Below, piece by piece: positions 53,701-64,000 of a stretch of 64,000 nucleotides of DNA (position 1 is its first letter; each line of letters begins with the position of its first letter). The notes under the pieces were generated by a model. It searched no databases. It was not told the DNA's origin and was given only the letters and a program-made list of their open reading frames with translations. The stretch is from Beta vulgaris subsp. vulgaris (lineage: Eukaryota; Streptophyta; Magnoliopsida; Caryophyllales; Amaranthaceae): assembly GCF_026745355.1 (NCBI RefSeq), contig NC_079209.1, positions 22,704,429-22,768,428 on the forward strand, in the 5' to 3' direction. Made by a program: the position numbers and the translations under genes.

Positions 53701-56700
53701 AACAAAAATAATGGTGGGAATGGCGAGTCTAGCCAAACCCATGCCAAGCAAGGTATGAGTACACAAGTTTCACTTAATTCCAATCTGAAATTTGTGTGTA
53801 TGATTTCTGAAATCTTTTGTGTACAGGATGATTGTTCATGGTGGATTGATTCGGGAGCATCAACACATGTATGCAAGGAGCGGTCTCTATTCAAGACTTT
53901 CAAGGAGGTTGAGAATGGAGAAGAACTTTACATGGGTAATGATTCTACGGCTAAAGTTCTAGGTGTAGGACAAGTAGAATTAGTGTTTAGTTCCGGAAAG
54001 CCTCTTATTTTAAGAGGTGTATTGTATGCTCCGAAGCTTAGGAGAAATTTAGTCACTCACTAGTGGAAAAATAAGGAAGGGCTGCGCTAAAAAAGACCCT
54101 TAGGGCTGCGCTTTTTAACAGCAGCCCTTTCAATAGCAGCCCTTCGCTTTTTAAGTAAGGCTGCGCTTTTCAAGCCCAGCCTTTCACAACGAAGGGTTGC
54201 GCTTTTTAGGTAAAAGCGCAACCCTTCTAAGCTAGAAGGGCTGCGCTTTTACCTAAAAAGCGCAGCCCTACTGACCCATAAAAAAATAAAAAAAATAAAT
54301 TTTTTTTTACATTTTTTTAATTTACTCCTAAATATACCAAGAACAGCTGAAATTTACAAACAAAATTACTGGTGACCACAGCATTATAGATGAAAGGATC
54401 AAATGAATACTTCAACAAAACGAAATTATAAATTAACAAGAACATTAACTTAAATTAGTTCCACAAAAAATGAGAAAAATAAACAAAAATGAAAAAAAAA
54501 CCCTACAATTATAGATCTGAAATTCCTGCCAACAAACAAACGAAAATAGAAAAAAAAGGAACTAAAATAGAACAAAAATTTATGTGTTTTGAATCTGCAT
54601 TAGCCACCATACAAACGATTTGTGCACTTCCTAAAAAAAGAAAAACGGAGATGAATGACGAAAAGAACCAGATCTTGAAACCCAGATGAACGACGATAAT
54701 CTCGACCGGCTACTGCTGCCTCGATCATTTGCATTAGCCTCGAACATCTCCATTCCTACTGCTGCCTTCATAATCTCGATCGGCTTTCTTGAACGACGGC
54801 GAACGTTGGTGAGGAACGAAAGAGGAGAGAGAAGGAGAAGATCCGTGAGATGAACAACGAAAAGAACCAGATCTTGAAACCCAGATGTAGTTTGAAACAG
54901 ATCCGTAAGAGAATGAGACGAAAGACGGAGGTTTTTTTTTTTATTAAGAGAAGATGAGAGAGAGAAAAAAATGGGAGAGGAGAGAGAATGAAGGGGTGCG
55001 TGAAGATCCGTGAGGGAGAGGAGAGAGAATGAGGGAGAGGAGAAGAGAGGCGTGTTGTAATCTCTCTTATTAAAGTCATTTTTTTAAAAAAAAAAAGCCC
55101 ATAAAGGGTTGCGCTTTTTCTACAAGCGCAGCCCTACTTAGTCAAAAGGGTTGCGCTTTTTTTACAAGTGCATCCCTTCACTTAGTAGGGATGCGCTTGT
55201 AGAAAAAGCGCAGCCCTTCTGAATGTAAGAAGGGTTGCGCTTTTTTTACAAGCGCAACCCTTTCTCAAAAGGACTGCGCTTTTCTTCAAAAACGCAGCCC
55301 TTCTGTTACGTAGGGCTGCGCTTTTTTAAAATACGCAACCCTACAATAAAGAAGGGTTGCGTTTTGAAGAAAGCGCAGCCCTTCCGGCGCAACCCTTCCT
55401 TTTTTTCCCCTAGTGTCTGGTGCTACCTTGAATCGATTAGGTTTTAAAATAGTGTTTGAAGCTGATAAATTTATATTGTCTAAGGGTGGAACATTTTTAG
55501 GACTTGGTTACCTTTGTAATAGCATGTTTAAAATTATTATTTCAAATGCTTTGAAAGATACTTTATTTGTTGTAAATGACAATTCTTCTCTATGGCATAA
55601 TAGACTTGGTCATGTTAACTATAAAAAGTTGTATTCCATGTCTAAACATGAATTGTTTCCCTCTTTGATCCAAGTATAGAGAAGTGTAGAACATGCATGT
55701 TAACAAAGATAACTAGAAAATCCTTTCCAAACAATGTGGAAAAGGATACTTCATTACTTGATTTGGTGCATAATGATTTATGTGATTTCCATAGCACTCC
55801 TTCCTTAGGGAACAAGAAATACATGATAACTTTTATTGATGATTATTCTCGGTTTTTATGTATACTTGTTGTTTACTAAGGATGAAGCCCTTGAAGTTTA
55901 AGATCTATAAAAATGAAGTTGAATTGCAACTAAGTGACAAACTTAAAAGATTTAGAACCGATAGGGGGGTGAATTCTATGACCCAAGTTATTTTCAATCA
56001 ACTGGCATTATACATGAAACACAGCGGCTATACACCACAACAAAATGGTATAGCCGAAAGAAAGAATCGAACTTTGCAAGAAATGGTAAATTCGATGTTA
56101 TCCTATTCAGGTTTAAGTATGGTTTTTGGGGTGAAGCTATGTTAACAGCTTGTCATATTTTAAACCGAGTTCCAATGAAAAAGAACGAGGTTACCCTATG
56201 AACTTTGGTATAAAAGAAAACCAAACTTGAGTTACTCAAAGTTTGGGGATGTCGGGCCATTGTAAAAGTGCCGGAACCCAAACGTAAAAAGTTGGGTGAA
56301 AGGGGAGTTGAGTGCATCTTTATAGGGTATGCTCTTCATAGCAAAGCCTATAGGTTCTATGTTATAGAACAAAATGACTTTTGGTCAATTCACACAATTG
56401 TGGAGTCAAGAGATGCAATGTTTGATGAAAATAGATATTCATCAATTCCTAGACCAAAGGACATTACTCCTTATACCAATGTTCAAGAAGTTGATCAAGC
56501 AAACATGATCAAGGAGTTGAACTTGATCAAACTAACATTGATCAAGAAGTTGATGAACAAGCTCTTGATGAGAATGTTGCATCAACATCATCACAACCTA
56601 GGAAAGCAAAGGGCGAGAAAAGAGAAATCTTTTGGCCCGATTTCATGTATATTTGGTTGAAGGATCAAGGAGTTCCATAGTGACTAAGTTTCCATATATA

Positions 56701-58255
56701 TTTAATGTGGAAGAGGATCCTTTAACGTTTAATGAGGCTATGAGGTCTCAAGATGCCGCTTTTTGGAAAAGGCAATTATGATGAGATGGATTCCATCATG
56801 GGAAATAACACTTGGGTTCTAGCTGATTTACCTCCTAAGTGTAAACCAATTGGGTGTAAATGGATTTTAAAAAGAAAATGAAAGTGGATGGACTATTGAT
56901 AAGTTCAAAGCCCGTCTTGTGGTCAAGGTTTTTCACAAAAACCGGGATTGATTATTTTGATACATATGCACCGTTCTAGAATCTCCACTATAAGGTTATT
57001 AATAGCTCTTGCGGCTATTCATAAGCTTGTGATCCATCAAATGGATGTTAAGACGCGTTCTTGAATGGAGAACTAGAAGAAGAGGTTTACATGCGACAAC
57101 CGGAAGGGTTTGTTGTGAAAGGTCAAGAGCACAAAGTGTGCAAGTTAATTAGATCTTTGTATGGGCTAAAACAAGCACCAAACAATGGCATCAAAAGTTT
57201 TATGAGGTTGTGTTGTCAAATGGTTTCAAGTTAAATAATTCAGACAAGTGTGTTTATAGCAAATTTGATGACAGCGGTAATGGTGTCAGGATTTGCTTAT
57301 ATGTAGATGACATGTTGATTTTTGGAACGGATTTGTCACAAGTTGAATGGACAAAATCTTTCTATCTTCACAATTCTCCATGAAAGATTTAGGAGAGGCT
57401 GATGTCATCTTAGGTATAAGAATTAAGAGAGACAATGGAAAATTGACCTTGTCACAATCTCATTACATTGAGAAAGTGCTCAAGAAATTTAATGTTAGTG
57501 ATTGCTCTCTTGTTTCAACTCCTATGGACCCAAGTGAAAAATTGTTGCCAAATGATGGTAATCGTGTGTCACAACTTGAGTATGCGGGTTATAGGATGTT
57601 TGATGTATGCTATGAGAGTACTAGGCGGATATCGCATTTGCGGTAGGAAAATTAAGCTGGTATAGTAGTAATCCTAGTATGGAACATTGGCAAGCTATTC
57701 GTCGGGTATTAAAGTATTTGAGGAAGACCATGGATTATGGTTTGTCCTACAGTGCATATCCTTCGGTTTTGGAATGGTATTCGGATGCAAGTTGGATCTC
57801 TAATAGAGAAGATCATTCCTCCACAAGTGGATGGGTATTCCTCCTTAGGGGAGATGCAATATCTTGGGCTTCCAAGAAAAAAACTTGCATTGCAGATTCT
57901 TCAATGACTTCTGAGTTTATGGCTCTGTCATCGGCAAGCAAAGAAGCCGAGTGGCTAAGGAATCTCGTGTTTGAGATACCTTTGTTGCCAAAACCAATAT
58001 CACCTATTCTATACATTGTGATAGTGATGCAGCGTTGGCAAGAGCTTTAGTCAAGTGTATAATGGCAAGTCAAGACACTTGGTGTGAGACATAGTTATGT
58101 CCAAGGACTTATCAAAGATAGTGCCATCACCGTTGACTATGTAGGAACTACGTATGATCTAGCATATTGTTTCACAAAGGCGCTAGCTAGAGATACGGTA
58201 AAGAGGATGGCAATCGGTTTGGGATTGGTGCCTTTTGGAAATCACGAGTAAGGAA
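53701..58255 (+). pseudogene. Copia-3 pol: protease, integrase, RT, RNase H
   Basis: The protease start (CSWWIDSGASTHVCKERSLF) runs to APKLRRNLV, where the CACTA insertion sits. It resumes at 55416 with GATLNRLGFKIVFEADKF and the integrase zinc region (LWHNRLGHVNYKKLYSM). Core segments follow (LVHNDLCDF, YMITFIDDYSRF, YTPQQNGIAERKNRTLQEMV). RT has [20 protein letters not shown], a YVDD box at about 57299-57310 and KDLGEADVILGIRIKRDNGK. RNase H has YSDASWISNREDHSSTSGWV and ASKEAEWLRNLVFEIPLL. There are more than ten frame breaks, mostly single bases, especially at 56640-57350. Confidence 0.9.
54058..55415. mobile_element. Non-autonomous CACTA element, GGGCTGCGC family, copy 3
   Basis: Starts CACTAGTGGAAAAATAAGG and ends TTTTTTCCCCTAGTG. 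The flanks are ACT (left) and TCT (right), a 3-bp duplication with one mismatch. Removing the insert restores the Copia-3 reading frame across the site. Subterminal arrays of GGGCTGCGC and the variant GGGTTGCGC fill 54075-54270 and 55100-55395. The interior differs from copies 1 and 2, so only the ends are shared. No transposase is present. Confidence 0.9.
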
Positions 58256-58687
58256 ATCTTAACTTAACGCCCAATAAGACGTTGGGTCTTGAGTTAAATA
58301 AGATTAATTTCCTTATTTCTTGATTGAAAGAACTTATATAATCATCCAAGGTAAAGTTTTTTAAGCCTGTGATGTTTAAGAGGTTGTTTTGGCCGCTTCA
58401 AGGAGCTAGTGAGGCATAGCTTTGATGCACTTATGAATTGATACGAACACATGGCGAGTTAGTGTCAAGTATATATTAAAAATGAGTATTTAATCTTGTG
58501 TGTGTGATATCTTCAAGTTTTCATTATGTGTTGCTAATGATTCAATCGTTTATCTACACCATTTGGATACGAATGCTTGAAATGTATATTATAGTAAGTG
58601 GAAGTTCAAGTCTTTGTACACTTTCATTTATGCATGAGATTGTTTTGTTATGGTGATGTATGTGCATAACTATTTTGTATACTCTAA

Positions 58688-58699
58688 ATGGGGGAGGAT
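58688..58699 (+). other. Copia-3 polypurine tract
   Basis: AATGGGGGAGGAT directly precedes the 3' LTR. Confidence 0.7.
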
Positions 58700-59494
58700 T
58701 GTTGGAGATTTAGAGTATAAAGTTAGTTTATTTCATGGTGTATTATTTGAGTTACTTGGTCATGGTGTTGTTATTCAAATGATACATGGATTATACAACG
58801 CAATATAAAATGATTCGCAATGTTTGTATGGCTATTATGTGCCTGCAAGACTCGCAGGTCTCGCACAAGCCACGCACTTACTCTCTCGCATAAGCACAAG
58901 CAGGGAGACAGAGTGCAGGTCGCGACTCGCGACCTATGTCGCACCTTGCGACTCCGCAGGATCGCCAAGCAGGGAGAGATGGGGGTTGTCGCGACTCGCG
59001 ACCTGGGTCGCACCTCACGACAGTGCCCAGTCGCGACTCGCGACCTGGGTCGCACCTCGCGACAGTGCCTAGTCGCGACTCGCGACACTGATCGCGACTC
59101 GCGATATCCGTTTGTTTTTTGTTTCTCTTTGCGTGTTTTGACGGTTTGTCAATGTACGGTTTCGGCTTTACTGAAACAACATAGCATTGTTATATATATG
59201 AGATCTCTCATATGATGAAAGGTGTTGAGAAAACTACTTCTCTCTCTTGCATACAAACTCTAAAGATTAAATCTAAGAAGTTCATCATTTTTACAAAATC
59301 TCACAAATTCATTCTCAATTAATAGTGTTCATAGTAAGCGTGACCATTATTGTTTTCTTCTTTGTATCTCGAAGGTGAATTCTGCGAAACCCGTGCTTCA
59401 CAAAAAGGGTCGGAATATTACTTTTGGGAAAGTGATCCACGCCTAGAAGAATCAATCATATTGTGACCCTTGTTTATTTCTATATAGTCTAACA
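58700..59494 (+). repeat. Copia-3 3' LTR
   Basis: 795 bp, starting TGTTGGAGATTTAGAG and ending ATATAGTCTAACA, followed by ATTGT. It has more copies of the GTCGCGACTCGCGAC unit (about 58915-59107) than the 5' LTR. Confidence 0.92.
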
Positions 59495-59499
59495 ATTGT

Positions 59500-59781
59500 T
59501 AGATGTGTCTAGTCTATGCAGTAGTTGGAAATCTTATGTGTTACTTCCTATTTTTGTTTCTTTTTAGGGGGAGTAGGTCGGATACCCTCCCATTAGCTTT
59601 AGATGCTTAGCACCATGACTTGGCTTCAATATCATTGAATATCTATACTTAGTTACTTCGTGAGTCATGCAATATGAGTAAAATTGTTTCTGTCTAGAAA
59701 TTAAGGGTTCCGATTCCTTTGCTTAGGGAATACCGGGTCAGATTTGAATGTCTTGAGTCCAAAGTCCGTATGCCGGAATCC
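59500..59781. other. Non-coding DNA between Copia-3 and the next LTR
   Basis: Continuation of the region before 52125. I see nothing coding. Confidence 0.4.
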
Positions 59782-59937
59782 TGCAAAAGTAATGGTTAGA
59801 CTGCCCCGGGGGTTGTTCCGGGATCGCCTCTCCGACGCTCAAGTCAGTAATCAAGCTTAGAGAGATAAAGTCTAGAGAGAGATGCTCTGGTTTGTTAGGT
59901 AAGAATTCAATACCTTCTCATTGATGAGGGGGTTGAG

Positions 59938-59945
59938 TATTTATA
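59938..59945 (-). promoter_or_regulatory. TATA box of the minus-strand LTR
   Basis: TATAAATA on the minus strand, about 155 bp before the proposed LTR end. Confidence 0.5.
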
Positions 59946-60204
59946 GTGCTTGGGATATCCCAACTGTAGGCCAGCTGGGGGGCACTGACAGCTGGGAGGC
60001 ACTATCACAGGTGGGGCCCTCTGTAGGTTTAAGGCCTTATTGGGCTTAATTATCTCTGGCAGGCCTAACCCAGGAAATAAGCCCAAACAATTAGCCCCAC
60101 GCCAGGAATGGGAAACATCGAGGCCTTGCTGAAGTGTCTCCCGTTCGTGGCGGAACCAGACAGTCCTGAGCCCAGGCTGACCTGATCTTCTAGAGGAAAA
60201 GGGG

Positions 60205-60640
60205 CACGTGCCGACCCAGTCTTCTCAAGGAGGGGTGGCGAGTGCCGACCCGGTCTCCTTGGAGAGAAGGCGGCATGTGCTGACCCGGTCTCCTCAAGGA
60301 GAGGGGTGGCTAGTGCCGACCCGATCTCCTCAAGGAGGGGGGTGGCTAGTGCCGACCCGGTCTCCTCAAGGAGGGGGGTGGCTAGTGCCGACCCGCTCTC
60401 CTCAAGGAGGGGGGGTGGCACATGCCGACCCAGTTCCTTAGAGGAGAGAAAGGAAGCTGGCGCGCCGACCCGGTCTCATAGAAGAGAGGGGAATCTTAGG
60501 TGCCGACCCGGTCTCACAGAAGAGAGGGGAGGCTTGCGTACCGACCCGGTCTCATAGAGGAGAGGGGAATCTTAGATGCCGACCCGGTCTCATAGGGGAG
60601 AGGGGAAGCTTGCGTGCCGACCCGGTCTCATAGGAGAGAG
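60205..60640. repeat. Tandem array with GCCGACCCGGTCTC core
   Basis: About eleven units of roughly 36-45 bp share GCCGACCCGGTCTC. The left units continue with CTCAAGGAGGGGGGTGGCTA, the right units with ATAGAAGAGAGGGGAATCTT. The long ORFs reported in it on both strands are translations of the repeat. Confidence 0.85.
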
Positions 60641-61615
60641 CCTCGTTGGGCCGAGCTGGTTGGACGCGGCTCGGATGAGGGGCCAATGAGCCCCATGCTT
60701 GTCCGAGCCGGTGCCTGCTCTCGCTAAGTCAATCTGGGACTTAGGAGACTTACTCAACCAAGAGGAGAGCCTCCTTGGGCCGAGCTGGTTGGACGCGGCT
60801 CGGATGAGGGGCCAATGAGCCCCATGCTTGTCCGAGTCGGTGCCTGCTCTCGCTAAGTCAATCTGGGACTTAGAGACTTACTCAACCAAGAGGAGAGCCT
60901 CCTTGGCCGAGTGTTGGACGCGGCTCGGATGAGGGGCCAATGAGCCCCATGCTTGTCCGAGCCGGTGCCTGCTCTCGCTAAGTCAATCTGGGACTTAGGA
61001 GACTTTCAACCAAGAGGAGAGCCTCCTTGGGCCGAGCTGGTTGGACGACGCGGCTCGGATGAGGGGCCAATGAGCCCCATGCTTGTCCGAGTCGGTGCCT
61101 GCTCTCGCTAAGTCAATCTGGGACTTAGGAGACTTACGCAACCCAAGAGGAGAGCCTCCTTGGGCCGAGCTGGTTGGACGCGGCTCGGATGAGGGGCCAA
61201 TGAGCCCCATGCTTGTCCGAGCCGGTGCCTGCTCTCGCTAAGTCAATCTGGGACTTAGGAGACTTCTCAACCAAGAGGAGAGCCTCCTTGGGCCGAGCTG
61301 GTTGGACGCGGCTCGGATGAGGGCCAATGAGCCCCATGCTTTCCGAGCCGGTGCCTGCTCTCGCTAAGTCAATCTGGGACTTAGGAGACTTCTCAACCAA
61401 GAGGAGAGCCTCCTTGGGCCGAGCTGGTTGGACGCGGCTCGGATGAGGGCCAATGAGCCCCATGCTTGTCCGAGCCGGTGCCTGCTCTCGCTAAGTCTAT
61501 CTGGGACTTAGGAGACTTACTCAACCAAAGAGGAGCCTCCTTGGGCCGAGCTGGTTGGACGCGGCTCGGATGAGGGGCCAATGAGCCCCATGCTTGTCCG
61601 AGCCGGTGCCTAAGG
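60638..61615. repeat. Tandem array, about 128-bp unit, eight copies
   Basis: Units starting GAGCCTCCTTGGGCCGAGCT recur at about 60638, 60767, 60895, 61019, 61152, 61280, 61406 and 61530, the last shortened. They are very similar, differing mostly by one or two missing bases in G or C runs. The minus-strand ORFs here are repeat translations, not genes. Confidence 0.9.
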
Positions 61616-61917
61616 CTTTGGACCACTGGCTAAGTGACCGAGCTGAGTCCTTGAGCTGATGAACTAGCAATCTTGAGCTGGTGAACTTAATAGTTTCTTG
61701 AAAATTCAAATGCCACGTGGCAATGGGGGATTATTGGGGTGCTTGAAAACATGGTGGCGATTCAACTTCTGGTCATTTATGGCTTTTGTGACGATTGATA
61801 TTCCTGGGAGCTGTGTCTTTTGAACAGTTTTGGGCATTTGGGAAGCCCATTAAGGTGGCGGAAACACAGGGCCCGGCCCAAGATGCGACGCGGGACACGA
61901 AGACCGAGGACTTTGCC

Positions 61918-61925
61918 TATAAGTA
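61918..61925 (+). promoter_or_regulatory. Probable promoter of the plus-strand antisense-type gene
   Basis: TATAAGTA is followed about 30-40 bp later by a CT-rich leader (TTCTCTCTCTCTCTCTAAAT). This is the usual layout of a plant core promoter and faces the gene at 62130 onward. Confidence 0.5.
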
Positions 61926-62199
61926 GGAGAGAGGGAGAGATTTTGCACTTTTACAATTCTCTCTCTCTCTCTAAATTTGAGATTTCTGCTCTTTCTCTCT
62001 CTCTACTTTTAGAGTTCCTTCTCTCTCTAAGTCCGGGTTCCATCTTCTCCGTCCGACCAGGTACGCATTGTTTTGCTTTTTCACTAAGTTTTTCTTCTCT
62101 TTCTTTTAATAAAATCGGCCGACCCCCTTCTGTTGATAAATAATGGGGAGCTCGTCCGAGTCAGTGACACTCCCTTCCTTCACCTCCTTATAATTTAGC

Positions 62200-64000
62200 C
62201 GAGGAAGTGAGAGGTATGGGAATGGTATTGGTGTCAACTTTAATAAGTTGCCCGGATCCCTCGGCTGTGCCTGAGGCGCTTTCCCTCCCGAGTACTCCTT
62301 CGCAAGCGAGGAGGAGGAGGCCGAGGGTACCATCCCCCTACCCTGGGAGGTGTCCCTGGCCTATCCTTCTTCGAGGAGTTACTTAGACAAATATCTGTCT
62401 GATGGTGTAGTTTGGATAGCTATGCCGGGAGAAGAAGGTGAAGCGTCAACGTCCGGGAGGCTCGTATATCCGGAGCTTGATCCCAAGGGCGGACCGGGAG
62501 CGAAGTTTCCACTTCCGTCCTTAATAAAGGCTTTGCTAGAAGATGCCCGAGGCCAAGCGGCCAAATTTTAAATAAAGGACCCCTATTTGCTGGTCCGGCC
62601 CGATGCTAGCCATACCATCTTATCTCCACCGCCCGGATGCACTGCATTTTATTACAAAGCAATGGAAATGGGCTTAAGATTCCCGCTGACCCAATTTGAG
62701 AAAGACATTTTGAACGCCTACAACTTGTGCTTGGGTCAGCTCTCCCCAAACTCTTGGGGCGGTATTTTGGCGGTTCAGGTAATCTGTGACATCATTGGTT
62801 TCAAGCCGACCCTAACCCTTTGGCGGCATATGTACAAGTTGTTCGAAATGCCAGCCAGGGATCATGGTCCGGGCTGGTGGTGCTTCCAGGCTCGGCGGGG
62901 CTACCGAACAGTCCTTGATCTTCCCACCTCTCAGAAGGGGTTCCGCCGAGGGTTCGCTTTTATCTACTATGGGGAGAATGGGGTATTCCGACCGTGCCCC
63001 CATCTGCCGACCCAAATCATTGCCTTAATTTCAAAGTGCCCGAGTTATCGGAAGATGAAGCCGTGGCCGCTATATATATGCAGCTGGAGGCCAAAATAGT
63101 GGACGGCGGCGAAGTTTTTGTAGCGGGGAACTGGCTCCCGAGCTGCAAACTCTTTAAGGATGAGCACTTCCTGGCGGCGTTTGGTCTAAGCCCGGCTTTT
63201 CCCAAGGGTAATTCGGCAAAAGGGGGTCCGGTTGACTTGTTTTTGCTTTACTTGCTATATTTTGCTAACTGTCTGTCTTTTTGCAGAGGCTTCTCTAGCT
63301 TATATAAAGGAAACAGACCAGGACATGGCCGAACGACTAACCTCTGCTGCTCTGAAGGCTGCTCGGATTAGGGTCGAGATGAAGGCCAACAAGATTAACA
63401 AGCCTTCCAAGCCAAAGGTAAGCGCCCTTTTCATCCGACCCGGTTTAAATTTAGACTTTCTTATTCTCACCAACTTTTAATATGTTTTGTAGGATCCTTC
63501 CAACCCTAAGCCGAGGAAGCGCAAGGAACGAACTGAGGAGAGGGTGGAGAGGACGGAGAAGGCCTTGGCGAAGGCCCGAGCCGAGAGGGAGGCCTCGGCA
63601 AAGAAGGCAAGGCAAGAGCCTTCTGTGGAGGTGAACAGCCCTCGCCAGGCTTCTGGGGATGACAATACCCACATCTCCCTTCACCCGGAGGACTTCGAGC
63701 CTGTGCGCAGTCCAAGCCACGCCCAGGGGACTTCGCATACCGAGCAGACCTTGTCCGAGGCGCCGGTCCCCTTTACTGAAATGTCCAAGACGGACAAAAG
63801 ACAACGGATCGCCAGTGCCTTGGAGATACTGGTTACCCAAACCGACCGAGATCATATCAACGCGGTAAATGGGAGGAACGAGTCGAGCGAACTCTTTCGC
63901 TCCTGGATGGACGTAAGTACCTTTTGTTTTGCAGTTTTCCATCCGGATGACTAAAGTAGCCGAGGACCGGCTAGCGCTAGTGCAAGAGGTCCAGAGCTTG
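62200..64000 (+). pseudogene. Transposase_28-like gene of Tat antisense type, multi-exon, runs off the window
   Basis: Exon 1 encodes an acidic start (EEEEAEGTIPLPWEVSLAYP), then the gypsy-type transposon domain: FYYKAMEMGLRFPLTQFEKD, LGQLSPNSWGGILAVQVICD, GPGWWCFQARRGYRTVLDLP, RRGFAFIYY. Introns with GT-AG ends lie at 63209-63286 (78 nt) and 63418-63492 (75 nt). Exon 3 has a basic coiled coil (RKRKERTEERVERTEKALAK) and a linker to SSELFRSWMD. A 22-nt GTAAGT..TTGCAG piece follows at 63913-63934, after which the frame reads FSIRMTKVAEDRLALVQEVQ. Breaks are a TGA near 62271, TAA at 62569-62571 and a one-base shift near 62990. It resembles the antisense gene at 42.7-44.7 kb. Its biological role is unknown. 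Confidence 0.75.

Larger units (their letters stand above)
52130..59494 (+). mobile_element. Copia-3, LTR retrotransposon with nested CACTA element
   Basis: LTRs at 52130-52859 and 58700-59494 lie between perfect ATTGT target duplications (52125-52129 and 59495-59499). Gag, protease, integrase, RT and RNase H are present in Copia order. The 3' LTR is about 65 bp longer owing to extra GTCGCGACTCGCGAC repeats. A CACTA element (54058-55415) splits the protease-integrase part. The sequence after the 5' LTR (ATCCAAAAGTAATATTATAA) is not a recognisable tRNA primer site. Confidence 0.92.
59782..62050 (-). repeat. Probable LTR of a minus-strand Tat-type element (right end approximate)
   Basis: Read on the minus strand, the left end is an LTR end (CATTACTTTTGCA at 59783). 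Before it lie a TATA box (TATAAATA, 59945-59938) and an R/U5-like stretch (GACTTGAGCGTCGGAGAGGC). The large upstream part, to about 62050, contains two tandem arrays, as U3 regions often do. A gene of the Tat antisense type begins to the right on the plus strand, which is where the 3' LTR of a minus-strand Tat element would be. No partner LTR is in the window. Confidence 0.55.

Noticed and set aside
60205..61615. Possible CRISPR array
   Set aside because: Units are contiguous tandem repeats without unique spacers of constant length, and the setting is a plant transposon.
60065..61709. Repetitive ORFs on both strands, up to 118 codons
   Set aside because: They are read-through of two GC-rich tandem arrays. 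The protein repeats only mirror the DNA units.

Overview
This is plant nuclear DNA, and almost all of it is transposable elements. Every element belongs to a flowering-plant superfamily: Copia and Gypsy LTR retrotransposons, a plant LINE with an RNase H tail, CACTA, MULE, hAT and Stowaway-type DNA elements. A captured fragment encodes plant Agenet domains, and introns are GT-AG. A eudicot is likely. The Tat-lineage Gypsy elements with antisense genes would fit Caryophyllales among others, but nothing here proves the species. I see no intact host gene. The only host-like coding pieces are the Agenet fragment near 2 kb and an unrecognised exon near 18 kb.

Layout. (a) 1-17.9 kb: a Copia element (Copia-1, 5' part outside the window) is split inside reverse transcriptase by a 15.3-kb CACTA-type insertion at 1217-16480, which has CACAA ends and a TTT target duplication. 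That insertion carries an antisense Agenet gene fragment. It was itself invaded by a 1.4-kb non-autonomous CACTA element (2155-3547) and by an Athila-like Gypsy with three LTRs (4690-15406). (b) 18.0-24.4 kb: an unrecognised exon, a gag-only LTR element (18702-20575) and several MITEs. (c) 24.7-33.1 kb: a minus-strand LINE broken by a CACTA remnant (25506-26431) and by a Copia element (Copia-2, 27665-32344, perfect GTATG duplication). (d) 34.6-45.8 kb: a Tat-lineage Gypsy with AGCGG duplication, tRNA-Lys-type primer site, dual RNase H and an intron-containing antisense gene. The second copy of the 1.4-kb CACTA family sits just after its primer site. (e) 47-51 kb: Tat/Ogre fragments and two foldback MITEs. 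(f) 52.1-59.5 kb: Copia-3 with ATTGT duplication, holding the third copy of the CACTA family. (g) 59.8-64 kb: an LTR-like region with two tandem-repeat arrays. It is followed on the plus strand by a multi-exon gene of the Tat antisense type, so the parent element probably lies on the minus strand and runs out of the window.

The elements work, or worked, as selfish units rather than as a pathway. Target duplications give an order of events: Copia-1, then the CACAA element, then the CACTA and Athila insertions; the LINE before Copia-2; Tat and Copia-3 before their CACTA copies. Most coding regions are dead. Many stops sit where the family has glutamine (CAG or CAA to TAG or TAA), as methylcytosine deamination would produce. 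Many frameshifts are single-base losses or gains in short runs, some between otherwise near-identical LTRs, so part of the apparent decay may be residual sequencing error.

Most noteworthy are the two spliced antisense genes in Tat-type elements, the CACTA family made of dense GGGCTGCGC inverted repeats, the three-LTR Athila with an in-frame gag-protease-integrase-tail fusion, and the captured Agenet gene.
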